From assembly GCA_937942965.1 (NCBI GenBank), contig CALDGN010000289.1, positions 1 through 5,653 of the forward strand: DNA of 5,653 bases, given 5' to 3'. The notes beneath the pieces are model-generated. The model was not told where the DNA came from, made no database searches, and worked only from the letters and a program-made list of their open reading frames with translations. The DNA comes from an uncultured Acidimicrobiales bacterium (GTDB lineage: Bacteria; Actinomycetota; Acidimicrobiia; Acidimicrobiales; UBA10347). The stretch's first letter is position 1, and each line of letters starts with the position of its first letter. Both the position numbers and the translations under genes were made by a program. Positions 1-5,653 of this stretch are shown piece by piece.

Positions 1-1
1 G

Positions 2-358
2 ATGCCGGGCGGCATGCTCGAACCGGACGAATCGATTGTCGACGCGGCCGTGCGCGAGGTGCTTGAAGAGACGGGGCTCACGGTCGAAGTGACCAGGCTC
101 CTCGGCGTGTTCCACTGCGCTCGCACGTCGGAGGACAGCTACGGCGTGAACTTTGTGTACGAGGCGCGCCCGGTCGCTGGCGAGGTCACGACGAGCGACG
201 AACATCCCGAAGTCGTGTGGCTCACGCTGGCCGAGATCGACGACCTGCATGCGCAGGGCCTGGTCCGCGGCGGACACGCACCGATTGCGGTGCGTCGCAG
301 CGATCAGAACGAAGCGGTGCCCGAGGGCGTCATCACCGAGGTGCTCGCCTCGGACTGA
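2..358 (+). CDS. NUDIX hydrolase, 3' portion (5' end outside window)
   Basis: Hydrolase of the NUDIX superfamily, whose members cleave nucleoside diphosphates linked to another moiety, using divalent metal. The visible 118 residues carry a complete Nudix box matching G-x5-E-x7-R-E-U-x-E-E-x-G-U: G4, E10, R18, E19, V20, E22, E23, G25, L26, with E19, E22 and E23 as the expected metal ligands. Further on, VVWLTLAEIDDL (about residues 70-81) is the usual late beta strand plus helix of the fold. The ATG at position 2 sits inside the conserved (L/M)PGG that opens the box, and the family normally has a few dozen residues before it, so this ATG is almost certainly internal and the gene begins left of the window. 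It ends with TGA at 356-358, and its last 55 bp overlap the end of the convergent helicase gene. Substrate (ADP-ribose, oxidised dNTP, nucleotide sugar or other) cannot be decided from what is visible. Family assignment is firm; specificity is unknown. Confidence 0.93.
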   Translation: MPGGMLEPDESIVDAAVREVLEETGLTVEVTRLLGVFHCARTSEDSYGVNFVYEARPVAGEVTTSDEHPEVVWLTLAEIDDLHAQGLVRGGHAPIAVRRSDQNEAVPEGVITEVLASD

Positions 359-3300
359 GGCGCACTGGCGCCGTCGATGTAGCGCACCGAGGCCCCGCCA
401 ACAGCTCGCACACGATCACCTGGCAGCAAGACACCGGTGACGTTGCACGGGTCGACGGCGTGGATGTCGGTGACGCGTCCGGTCTCTTTGCTCTTGCGGG
501 ATTGACGCAGCGTCTGGATGGCTTCGACCGAGGCGTACTGCTCGCCAGCGAAGCCCTTGACGAAGCGGCCGCCGCGGATCAGCCCACGGGCTTCGAGCCG
601 GCGGAACGCCCACAGGACTTCACGCCACGGGACAGCCAAGGTCTCGGTCATCGCCAGGTCGCGGAACACGACACCCCAGCGGGCGAGGAGCTGCTCGGCA
701 ACCGCCTCGGCCAGCTCGTCGGGGTCTTCGATGTGCATGGGTGGCGGGAGCAAGGCCCAGCGGCCTTCGCTGCGCTCGTGGCCAGCAGCACCACGGCGGA
801 GACCTCGGCGGCTGAGTGAGTGGCGAGCCGAACGGGGCTTACGGGCGGAGAACAGTTTGCGGACGGCGCCGAAGCTGTCGGCGGTCACGAGGCCAAGGCC
901 AACGGCTTGCCACAGCGCGTCTTCGATCTCGCCAGCTGGCGCATCGATCTCGTCGCAGAGTTCGGTGTGGAACCGTGCGCCTCGGGATTGGAGCGAATCG
1001 ACGATCTGGCCGACGAGCCCAAGCTCGGAGCAGCCAGCATCGGGGCAGGGAGCGTCAGCGTTGAGTCCTCGGCCCGCTGCCAGGAGCCAGCCGAAGTCGC
1101 CTCGAGTTGTCAGCGTGACCTTGGTGGCTCGAGAGGGCGCGAGGCGACGGGGCCCGGATGCTGGATCGGTGTCGTCGGTCTCCTCGGCATCGAGGACCGC
1201 GTCGTCAGCCTCGGTGAACTCGACCTTGGGCGGGGAGAGGCGGCCCCAGACGACCTCGCCGCCGAGGCAGAGCTCGTCGAGCCACTCGGGCTTGTAGTCG
1301 GCGACCCGGTCAGCGAGGACCGAGTCCCAGGATCCGGCCGGAACCTCGTAGCCCTGGAGCTGTTCGAGGACCGACAACAGGCCGGGCCGTCCACGCACCT
1401 GGGTGCCGGCCGCGAGGTGGTGCCACTCGAGCAAGAACTGGACGAACTGTTGGGTCGTGACCGGTTCGATCTCGCGGCGGCGCTGCTTCTGTGAATAGAT
1501 GTGGATGCGAGCGAGTAGCTGGCGGGCGCACCACTCGGTGTCGGCGCCTTCGCTCGGCGACCAGGCGCCGCGGATGGCGAAGCCGGTGCCTTCGAGCGCG
1601 ACGAGTGCGATCCCGACGGAGCTGACCTTGGCGCCACACAGCTCGGCGAGCAACTCGGTCGTGATTGGTCCGGTGATGTTGAGGTGGCCGCGCACCATCG
1701 TTTGCAGTGCGTCTTCGCCCGGGGTCGTGTCGGTACCGATGGCCTGGGCGGACTCGACAAGCTCGGTAGTCGTCCACCAGTTCGTACCTTCGAGCGCCAC
1801 AACGACGGCGCGGTTGCGCTCGACGAGCTGATCGAACAGCGGCTGCCATGCCGCTCGGGGGCGAGCACGAACGAGATCGCTCAGCAGGTCGTGAAGCTCG
1901 TCGGCGGTGCGGACGTCGGGCTCGGCTTCGGCCCGAACTCGGTTGATCGCCGAGAGATCGACGCCGCCGATCTCGGTCAAGTCGACCGGCAAGCCGCGGC
2001 GCAGGGGGACTGCACGGGAGCGACGGTCGATGGCCTCGGCGTCGTCGAGGAACGTGAACGCTGGCCCGACCATGAGCTCGTGCGACAGCGGCGATGGCTC
2101 GACGGTGTCGACACAGGTGACGGCGAGGTCACCGGACTGCAAGCGGGTCGTCAGCTCTTGGAGCCCAACGACATCCATGCCCTCGTTGAGCGTGTCGAAC
2201 ATGGTCTGGCGCACGATCGGGTGATCGGGGATCTCGATCGGGCCGTTGATGTGCTCTTGGCAGCCAGCCGCCGACGGGAACGCTGCCGCCATCACATCGT
2301 CGGCTTCCATGCGCTGAATCGGTGGCGGATTCTTGCGCCCGCCCTTGAACCGCAGAACGGTCAGCGAACGGTTCAGATTCCAGCGCCAGCGCGAGATGAA
2401 CATCGGCGACGGCGGCACCAGCACGGCCTGGGTGAGCGTCTGGGGGACGGCCTCGGGCTTGAGGTAGTGCTTGACCTCGTCGAGCGGGAAGCTGTGCTGA
2501 GGGCCGAGCGACAGCACGACGGCGTCGTCGTTGGCGGCGGCTTGGAGTTCGAAGTCGAAGTTCACACAGAACTTCTTGCGCAGCGCCAGGCCGAACGCCC
2601 GGTTGATGCGCCCGCCGAAAGGGGAGTGGACGACGAGCTGCATGCCGCCCGTCTGGTCGAAGAAGCGCTCGATGACGAGACGGTTGGTGGTCGGCAGATC
2701 GCCGAGCACCTGCAACGATGCGGCCAGGTAGGTCACGAGCATCTCGGCGGCGATGTCGTCGATGCCGCAGCGTTCCTTGACCCAGTCGACGGCGGCCTTC
2801 ATCGAGCCCTGGACCTGGCCCGCTTGTTCGGGCGTGGTGCCTTGGAGCCGGTCTTGCACGCCCTGGCGAAGCTCGGCGACCTCTTCGGACAGTTCTTGGG
2901 TGCGTGCGGGCGCTTCGCCCAGCCAGAACGGCACGGTCGGAGGCTTGCCGCCGGCGTCGACGACGCGAACCACGCCCGGCTCGATGCGCCGGATCTGCCA
3001 CGAGTGGGTGCCCAGCAAGAAGATGTCACCGGGAAGCGACTCGGTCGCCCAGTCCTCGTTGACGCTGCCGACATACATGTCGTCAGGGTCGGCAATGACC
3101 CGGTAGTCGGCGATCTCAGGGATCGCGCCGCCGCTGGTGAGGCTGGCGAGGCGGGCGCCACGGCGACCTTCGATCTCGCCGTTAACACTGTCGTGATGGA
3201 CGTAGGCGCCCTTGGGCCCGCGGCCGGTCACGATGCCCTCGGTGACGAACTCAAGGACCTCGTCGAATTGCTCGCGGGTCAGGTCGGCATAGGGAGCCGC

Positions 3301-4689
3301 GCCCCGCATGAGCTCGAACAGGTCGTCGACGTTCCAGCGCTCGGCGGCCGTCTCGGCCACGATCTGTTGCGCGAGGATGTCGAGCGGCGCGACCGGCGGG
3401 CGGATCGCATCGAGGCGTCCGCCGTGCACTGCCGAAAGCAGCGAAGAGCACTCGACGAGCGCATCGCGGCTGAGCGGGAAGAGGCGGCCCTTGGGTGTGC
3501 CAAGTCGCGTATGGCCCGAGCGGCCAACCCGCTGCAGGAACGTGGCGATGCTGCGAGGGGAGCCGATCTGGCAGACCAGCTCGATCGGACCGATGTCGAT
3601 GCCGAGTTCGAGTGATGCGGTGGCGACGAGCGCCTTGAACTCGCCGGCACGGAGTTTGCGCTCGACCCGCTCACGGCGGGCCTTGCTCAACGAACCATGG
3701 TGGGCGGCGACCTTGTCTTCGCCCAACCGCTCGGCGAGCTGGTGGGCGAACCGCTCAGCCAGGCTGCGGGTATTGACGAAGACGAGCGTGGTGTGGTGCT
3801 GCTCGATCATCTCGGTGATGACGTCGAGCATCTCGCTGACCTGCTCGGCCGGCGCGAGGGCTTCGAGTTCGCCGTCGGGCAACACCAGCTCGAGGTCGAG
3901 CTCGCGCTTGTGGCCCGTGTCGACGATCTCGCACAGCGCGGTGCCGTCGGGCTTGGACGGGTTGCTTCCGACCAGCAGGCGGGCGACGGTTTCAACCGGT
4001 CGCTGGGTCGCGGACAGGCCGATTCGGACGGGGCGCTCAGCGCAGATGTGTTCCAGCCGCTCGAGCGTGAGCGTCAGGTGGGAGCCACGCTTGTCGCGGG
4101 CGACCGCGTGGATCTCGTCAACGATCACGGTGCGGATGGTGCGCAGGGCCTCGCGGCTCTTTTCCGCGGTCACCATCAGATACAGCGACTCGGGTGTGGT
4201 GACGATGAACTCGGGCGGGCGTCGCACCATCGAGCTGCGCTGACTGCTGGTGGTGTCACCGGAGCGGACGCCAACCCGCAGCGCCGGCGGCGTGTAACCG
4301 AGCTCGATGGCAATCTCCGCGATCTGGTCGAGCGGCCGCATGAGGTTTTCGCTGATGTCGACCGCCAACGCCTTGAGCGGCGACACGTACATGACCTGGG
4401 CCGTGTCGGGCATGAGCTTGCCCGCGTCGTGACGCTTGTAGAGCTCATCGATCGAGACGAGGAACGCAGACAGTGTCTTGCCGGAACCGGTCGGGGCCGC
4501 GACCAGCGTGTCATTGCCCGCGGCGATGCTCGGCCACGCCTTGGCCTGCGGGTCGGTTGGGCCCAGCGGGAACGTGCGGGCGAACCAGGTGCGAATCGCC
4601 GGATGAAAGTCGCGCAAGACCGGATCGATGATCTCGTCGTGCGGCGCCGGGAACGACAGCTTGAGCGGTGGCAGCTCGGTTAACGACAT
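304..4689 (-). CDS. lhr: Lhr-type ATP-dependent superfamily 2 helicase, full length
   Basis: ATP-driven 3'-to-5' single-strand DNA translocase and DNA/RNA-DNA helicase linked to DNA repair in studied bacteria. Its 1461 residues are close to the full-length Lhr of mycobacteria and E. coli (about 1500). The first RecA domain shows Q48 (Q-motif-like), Walker A APTGSGKT at 65-72, motif Ia SPLKAL at 103-108, TTPESL at 164-169, DEIH at 191-194 and SAT at 226-228. The second shows LVFVNTR at 302-308, motif V ATASLELGIDIG at 356-367 and motif VI QRVGRSGH at 386-393. A winged-helix/beta-barrel region follows, then the Lhr-specific DEAD-associated region (about 640-830), including FISRWRWN at 764-771 and PPPIQRMEADD at 788-798. 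The large C-terminal part (about 860-1461) keeps Lhr hallmarks: EWCARQLLARIH at 1052-1063, REIEPVT at 1072-1078, LEQLQGYEVPAG at 1108-1119, WLDELCLGGEVVWGRL at 1136-1151 and GRFVKGFAGEQYA at 1374-1386. An acidic stretch (1157-1176) and an Arg-rich stretch (1283-1310) look like flexible linkers. The ATG at 4689 is chosen because GGGAGC lies 6 nt upstream. All helicase motifs are intact, with no frameshift. Transcribed divergently from the SnoaL-like gene and convergently with NUDIX. Confidence 0.97.
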   Translation of the reverse strand: MSLTELPPLKLSFPAPHDEIIDPVLRDFHPAIRTWFARTFPLGPTDPQAKAWPSIAAGNDTLVAAPTGSGKTLSAFLVSIDELYKRHDAGKLMPDTAQVMYVSPLKALAVDISENLMRPLDQIAEIAIELGYTPPALRVGVRSGDTTSSQRSSMVRRPPEFIVTTPESLYLMVTAEKSREALRTIRTVIVDEIHAVARDKRGSHLTLTLERLEHICAERPVRIGLSATQRPVETVARLLVGSNPSKPDGTALCEIVDTGHKRELDLELVLPDGELEALAPAEQVSEMLDVITEMIEQHHTTLVFVNTRSLAERFAHQLAERLGEDKVAAHHGSLSKARRERVERKLRAGEFKALVATASLELGIDIGPIELVCQIGSPRSIATFLQRVGRSGHTRLGTPKGRLFPLSRDALVECSSLLSAVHGGRLDAIRPPVAPLDILAQQIVAETAAERWNVDDLFELMRGAAPYADLTREQFDEVLEFVTEGIVTGRGPKGAYVHHDSVNGEIEGRRGARLASLTSGGAIPEIADYRVIADPDDMYVGSVNEDWATESLPGDIFLLGTHSWQIRRIEPGVVRVVDAGGKPPTVPFWLGEAPARTQELSEEVAELRQGVQDRLQGTTPEQAGQVQGSMKAAVDWVKERCGIDDIAAEMLVTYLAASLQVLGDLPTTNRLVIERFFDQTGGMQLVVHSPFGGRINRAFGLALRKKFCVNFDFELQAAANDDAVVLSLGPQHSFPLDEVKHYLKPEAVPQTLTQAVLVPPSPMFISRWRWNLNRSLTVLRFKGGRKNPPPIQRMEADDVMAAAFPSAAGCQEHINGPIEIPDHPIVRQTMFDTLNEGMDVVGLQELTTRLQSGDLAVTCVDTVEPSPLSHELMVGPAFTFLDDAEAIDRRSRAVPLRRGLPVDLTEIGGVDLSAINRVRAEAEPDVRTADELHDLLSDLVRARPRAAWQPLFDQLVERNRAVVVALEGTNWWTTTELVESAQAIGTDTTPGEDALQTMVRGHLNITGPITTELLAELCGAKVSSVGIALVALEGTGFAIRGAWSPSEGADTEWCARQLLARIHIYSQKQRRREIEPVTTQQFVQFLLEWHHLAAGTQVRGRPGLLSVLEQLQGYEVPAGSWDSVLADRVADYKPEWLDELCLGGEVVWGRLSPPKVEFTEADDAVLDAEETDDTDPASGPRRLAPSRATKVTLTTRGDFGWLLAAGRGLNADAPCPDAGCSELGLVGQIVDSLQSRGARFHTELCDEIDAPAGEIEDALWQAVGLGLVTADSFGAVRKLFSARKPRSARHSLSRRGLRRGAAGHERSEGRWALLPPPMHIEDPDELAEAVAEQLLARWGVVFRDLAMTETLAVPWREVLWAFRRLEARGLIRGGRFVKGFAGEQYASVEAIQTLRQSRKSKETGRVTDIHAVDPCNVTGVLLPGDRVRAVGGASVRYIDGASAPQSEASTSVMTPSGTASF
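346..362. terminator. Small GC-rich hairpin over the NUDIX stop codon, possible terminator
   Basis: CGCCTC (346-351) and GAGGCG (357-362) form a perfect 6-bp stem around the 5-nt loop GGACT; the NUDIX TGA lies in the loop and right arm. There is no T-run after it on either strand, so it is not a classical intrinsic terminator. A hairpin-only terminator serving either convergent gene is possible in high-GC actinobacteria, but the hairpin also lies within coding sequence of lhr and may be chance. Confidence 0.25.
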
Positions 4690-4695
4690 GGAACA

Positions 4696-4701
4696 GCTCC
4701 C
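4696..4701 (-). promoter_or_regulatory. Ribosome binding site of lhr
   Basis: Read on the - strand, GGGAGC precedes the ATG at 4689 with a 6-nt gap, a good Shine-Dalgarno match at normal spacing. It supports the chosen start and argues against a leaderless transcript. I could not find a convincing -35/-10 pair for lhr on the - strand of the intergenic region. Confidence 0.65.
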
Positions 4702-4758
4702 ATCGGTCCGAACCTAGTCGCGCGAAAACGAGCCGGTGGACGGCTTCTCTCGTATGGA

Positions 4759-4768
4759 TGATGTATCA
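4759..4768. repeat. Short palindrome TGAT-GT-ATCA
   Basis: TGAT and ATCA are complementary arms around GT. It lies 70 bp upstream of the lhr start, in an AT-richer patch of the divergent region. A 4-bp arm is short enough to arise by chance. It could be part of an lhr promoter or a weak operator half-pair, but nothing decides this. Confidence 0.2.
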
Positions 4769-4783
4769 CCGGGTGGCCTCCCC

Positions 4784-4801
4784 GATCGGCGTATGCCGAT
4801 C
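4784..4801. promoter_or_regulatory. Perfect inverted repeat, candidate operator
   Basis: GATCGGC (4784-4790), spacer GTAT (4791-4794), GCCGATC (4795-4801): seven paired bases in each arm with no mismatch. It ends 13 bp upstream of the -35 hexamer of the rightward promoter and starts 95 bp upstream of the lhr start. No T-run follows, so it is not a terminator. The position suits binding by a dimeric regulator that activates the SnoaL-like gene or controls the divergent pair. The regulator is not encoded in the window, and I do not recognise the motif as that of a specific family. Confidence 0.5.
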
Positions 4802-4802
4802 C

Positions 4803-4822
4803 TGACAGGGGGGTGTGACAGG
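4803..4822. repeat. Two direct copies of TGACAGG
   Basis: TGACAGG occurs at 4803-4809 and again at 4816-4822, 13 bp apart start to start. The second copy overlaps the -35 hexamer and the start of the spacer. This could be a tandem regulator site, or simply a -35-like sequence repeated by chance. The 13-bp phasing is not a full helical turn, which weakens the regulatory reading. Confidence 0.25.
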
Positions 4823-4842
4823 CTGGTTCGGAGCGTGATAAT
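4815..4842 (+). promoter_or_regulatory. Sigma70/sigmaA-like promoter of the SnoaL-like gene
   Basis: -35 GTGACA (4815-4820, five of six matches to TTGACA), a 16-bp spacer and -10 GATAAT (4837-4842, five of six matches to TATAAT). Predicted transcription start is near 4847-4850, giving a leader of about 26-29 nt that carries the Shine-Dalgarno site at 4863. This is a strong consensus match in an otherwise GC-rich context, and it points at the only rightward gene starting here. Confidence 0.6.
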
Positions 4843-4862
4843 GACTACGTTCGCATCGACAT

Positions 4863-4868
4863 GGGGAG
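4863..4868 (+). promoter_or_regulatory. Ribosome binding site deciding the SnoaL-like start
   Basis: GGGGAG lies 7 nt before the ATG at 4876. An in-frame ATG at 4861 overlaps this site, has no Shine-Dalgarno of its own and would sit only about 12 nt from the predicted transcription start, so 4876 is preferred. Confidence 0.7.
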
Positions 4869-4875
4869 TGCACCG

Positions 4876-5653
4876 ATGACTGATCCAACGCCAGCCCATC
4901 CAATGACGGGCTTCGACGCGAAGTTCACGACACCTGAGGAGTACATCCTCGGCATCACGTTCGAGATCTGGGAAAGCGGTGGCGTGGACACGCTGCACCA
5001 CTACTACGCGCCCGAGATTCCCGTTCGCTCGCCCGCTGGTGTCGTGATTGGCAACCAGGCCGTCATCGACGCCACCAACGAGACGCTGCGGGAGTTTCCT
5101 GATCGCCAGCTCATGGGCGAAGACGTCATCTGGAGCGATGACGGTGAGGGCGGGTTCTTGTCGAGCCACCGCATCTACTCGACCGCGACGCACCTGGCCG
5201 ACGGTCTCTATGGCAAGGCCAGCGGGGCCAAGTTCCGCTACCGCATCATCGCTGACTGCGCCGCTCGCGAGAACGTGATTTACGACGAGTGGCTGATCCG
5301 GGACCAGGGCGCAATCGTCGCCCAGACCGGCGCGGATCCCCGCGACTACGCGGCCGCCCAGATCGAGTCCGAAGGCGGCGCCGGCGCCGCGATCCAGCCC
5401 TACGCGCCTGCAATTGAGCCAGGCCACGTCTACACCGGCACCGGCAACGATCATCCGGTCGGCCAACGCTATGGCGACATCCTGAGCTCGCTGATGGCCG
5501 GGCCGCTCGGCCACGGCAACGAAGCCAACGGCGGCCTCGCGTCTGGGGATGCCATCTCCGCTGGCTACGACCGGGCCGCCCACCTCGAGATCCCCGGCGC
5601 CATGAGCACGCACGGGTGGGCCGGCGCTCGGGCGTTCTGGTCTTCGCTTCGCG
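4876..5653 (+). CDS. Tandem SnoaL-like / NTF2-fold protein (ester-cyclase-like), 3' end outside window
   Basis: Predicted soluble protein with the NTF2-like cone fold seen in SnoaL-type polyketide cyclases and many small-molecule enzymes; no signal peptide or membrane segment is visible. 259 codons are present with no stop before the window edge. Domain 1 spans about residues 21-152: a helical start (EEYILGITFEIWESGG), then HHYYAPEIPVRSPAG (41-55), GNQAVIDATNETLREFPD (59-76), LSSHRIYSTATH (95-106) and DEWLIRDQGAIVAQTG (137-152). The last segment matches the E-W-x-x-x-D ending typical of SnoaL-like domains. A linker with PYAPAIEPGHVYTGTGNDHP (175-194) leads into what looks like a second, related domain from about 198 (YGDILSSLM, then GYDRAAHLEIPGAMSTHGWAG), which runs out of the window. 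Two-domain members of this family are typically annotated only as ester cyclase or NTF2 family protein, so substrate and reaction are unknown. Start at 4876 is backed by GGGGAG 7 nt upstream, and a good promoter lies just before it. It is divergent from lhr, so it is probably a separate unit or the first gene of a rightward operon. Confidence 0.85.
   Translation, partial: MTDPTPAHPMTGFDAKFTTPEEYILGITFEIWESGGVDTLHHYYAPEIPVRSPAGVVIGNQAVIDATNETLREFPDRQLMGEDVIWSDDGEGGFLSSHRIYSTATHLADGLYGKASGAKFRYRIIADCAARENVIYDEWLIRDQGAIVAQTGADPRDYAAAQIESEGGAGAAIQPYAPAIEPGHVYTGTGNDHPVGQRYGDILSSLMAGPLGHGNEANGGLASGDAISAGYDRAAHLEIPGAMSTHGWAGARAFWSSLR

Noticed and set aside
1684..3615. Open + strand frame of 643 codons opposite lhr
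   Set aside because: It is antisense to well-conserved helicase coding sequence, its composition (Arg, Asp, Val, Ala-rich with no recognisable domain) is that of a mirror frame in GC-rich DNA, and no ribosome binding site or promoter was evident.
3697..4683. Open + strand frame of 328 codons opposite the helicase motor domains
   Set aside because: Same reason: it mirrors the strand carrying intact Walker A, DEIH and motif VI, and its product resembles no known family.
4784..4801. Inverted repeat as an intrinsic terminator
   Set aside because: No T-run follows on either strand, and it lies upstream of two divergent genes where no terminator is needed.
4861..4863. Alternative in-frame ATG start for the SnoaL-like gene
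   Set aside because: No Shine-Dalgarno precedes it, and it overlaps the GGGGAG that serves the ATG at 4876.
4841..4879. 12-codon upstream ORF (MTTFASTWGVHR) with GGAG 7 nt before it and a stop overlapping the next start as ATGA
   Set aside because: Attractive as a coupled leader peptide, but its ATG overlaps the -10 hexamer GATAAT. If that promoter is used, the ORF is not on the transcript. It would deserve revival only if transcription starts further upstream.
4714..5613. Open - strand frame of 299 codons opposite the SnoaL-like gene
   Set aside because: The + strand shows a recognisable SnoaL-like domain with promoter and ribosome binding site, while this frame shows no domain and would run through the intergenic regulatory region.

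Overview
The window is GC-rich and densely coding, with a strong G/C bias at third codon positions. Gene content (a full-length, two-part Lhr helicase of the mycobacterial/E. coli type) and codon use suggest a high-GC actinobacterium, possibly Acidimicrobiia-like. That taxonomic guess is an inference from style and is not proven by any marker here.

Layout from left to right: (1) the 3' part of a NUDIX hydrolase gene on the + strand, with its true start lying left of the window; (2) a very large gene on the - strand, positions 304-4689, encoding a 1461-residue Lhr-type superfamily 2 ATP-dependent helicase. Its 3' end overlaps the NUDIX 3' end convergently by 55 bp; (3) a 186-bp divergent intergenic region (4690-4875) holding the lhr ribosome binding site, a perfect 7+7 inverted repeat, a good sigma70/sigmaA-like promoter and a Shine-Dalgarno site for the rightward gene; (4) the first 259 codons of a + strand gene for a tandem-domain SnoaL-like/NTF2-fold protein, cut off by the right edge.

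The genes do not form one operon. NUDIX and lhr converge; lhr and the SnoaL-like gene diverge. Lhr helicases act in nucleic-acid repair, and many NUDIX enzymes clean up damaged or toxic nucleotides, so a loose genome-maintenance theme on the left is conceivable but unproven. The SnoaL-like gene looks metabolic, and with its own promoter and a candidate operator it may be independently regulated; its substrate cannot be read from the sequence.

I see no tRNA, rRNA, CRISPR array, insertion sequence or integrase, and no clear sign of a new multi-gene system. The most interesting local structure is the compact regulatory region between lhr and the SnoaL-like gene.
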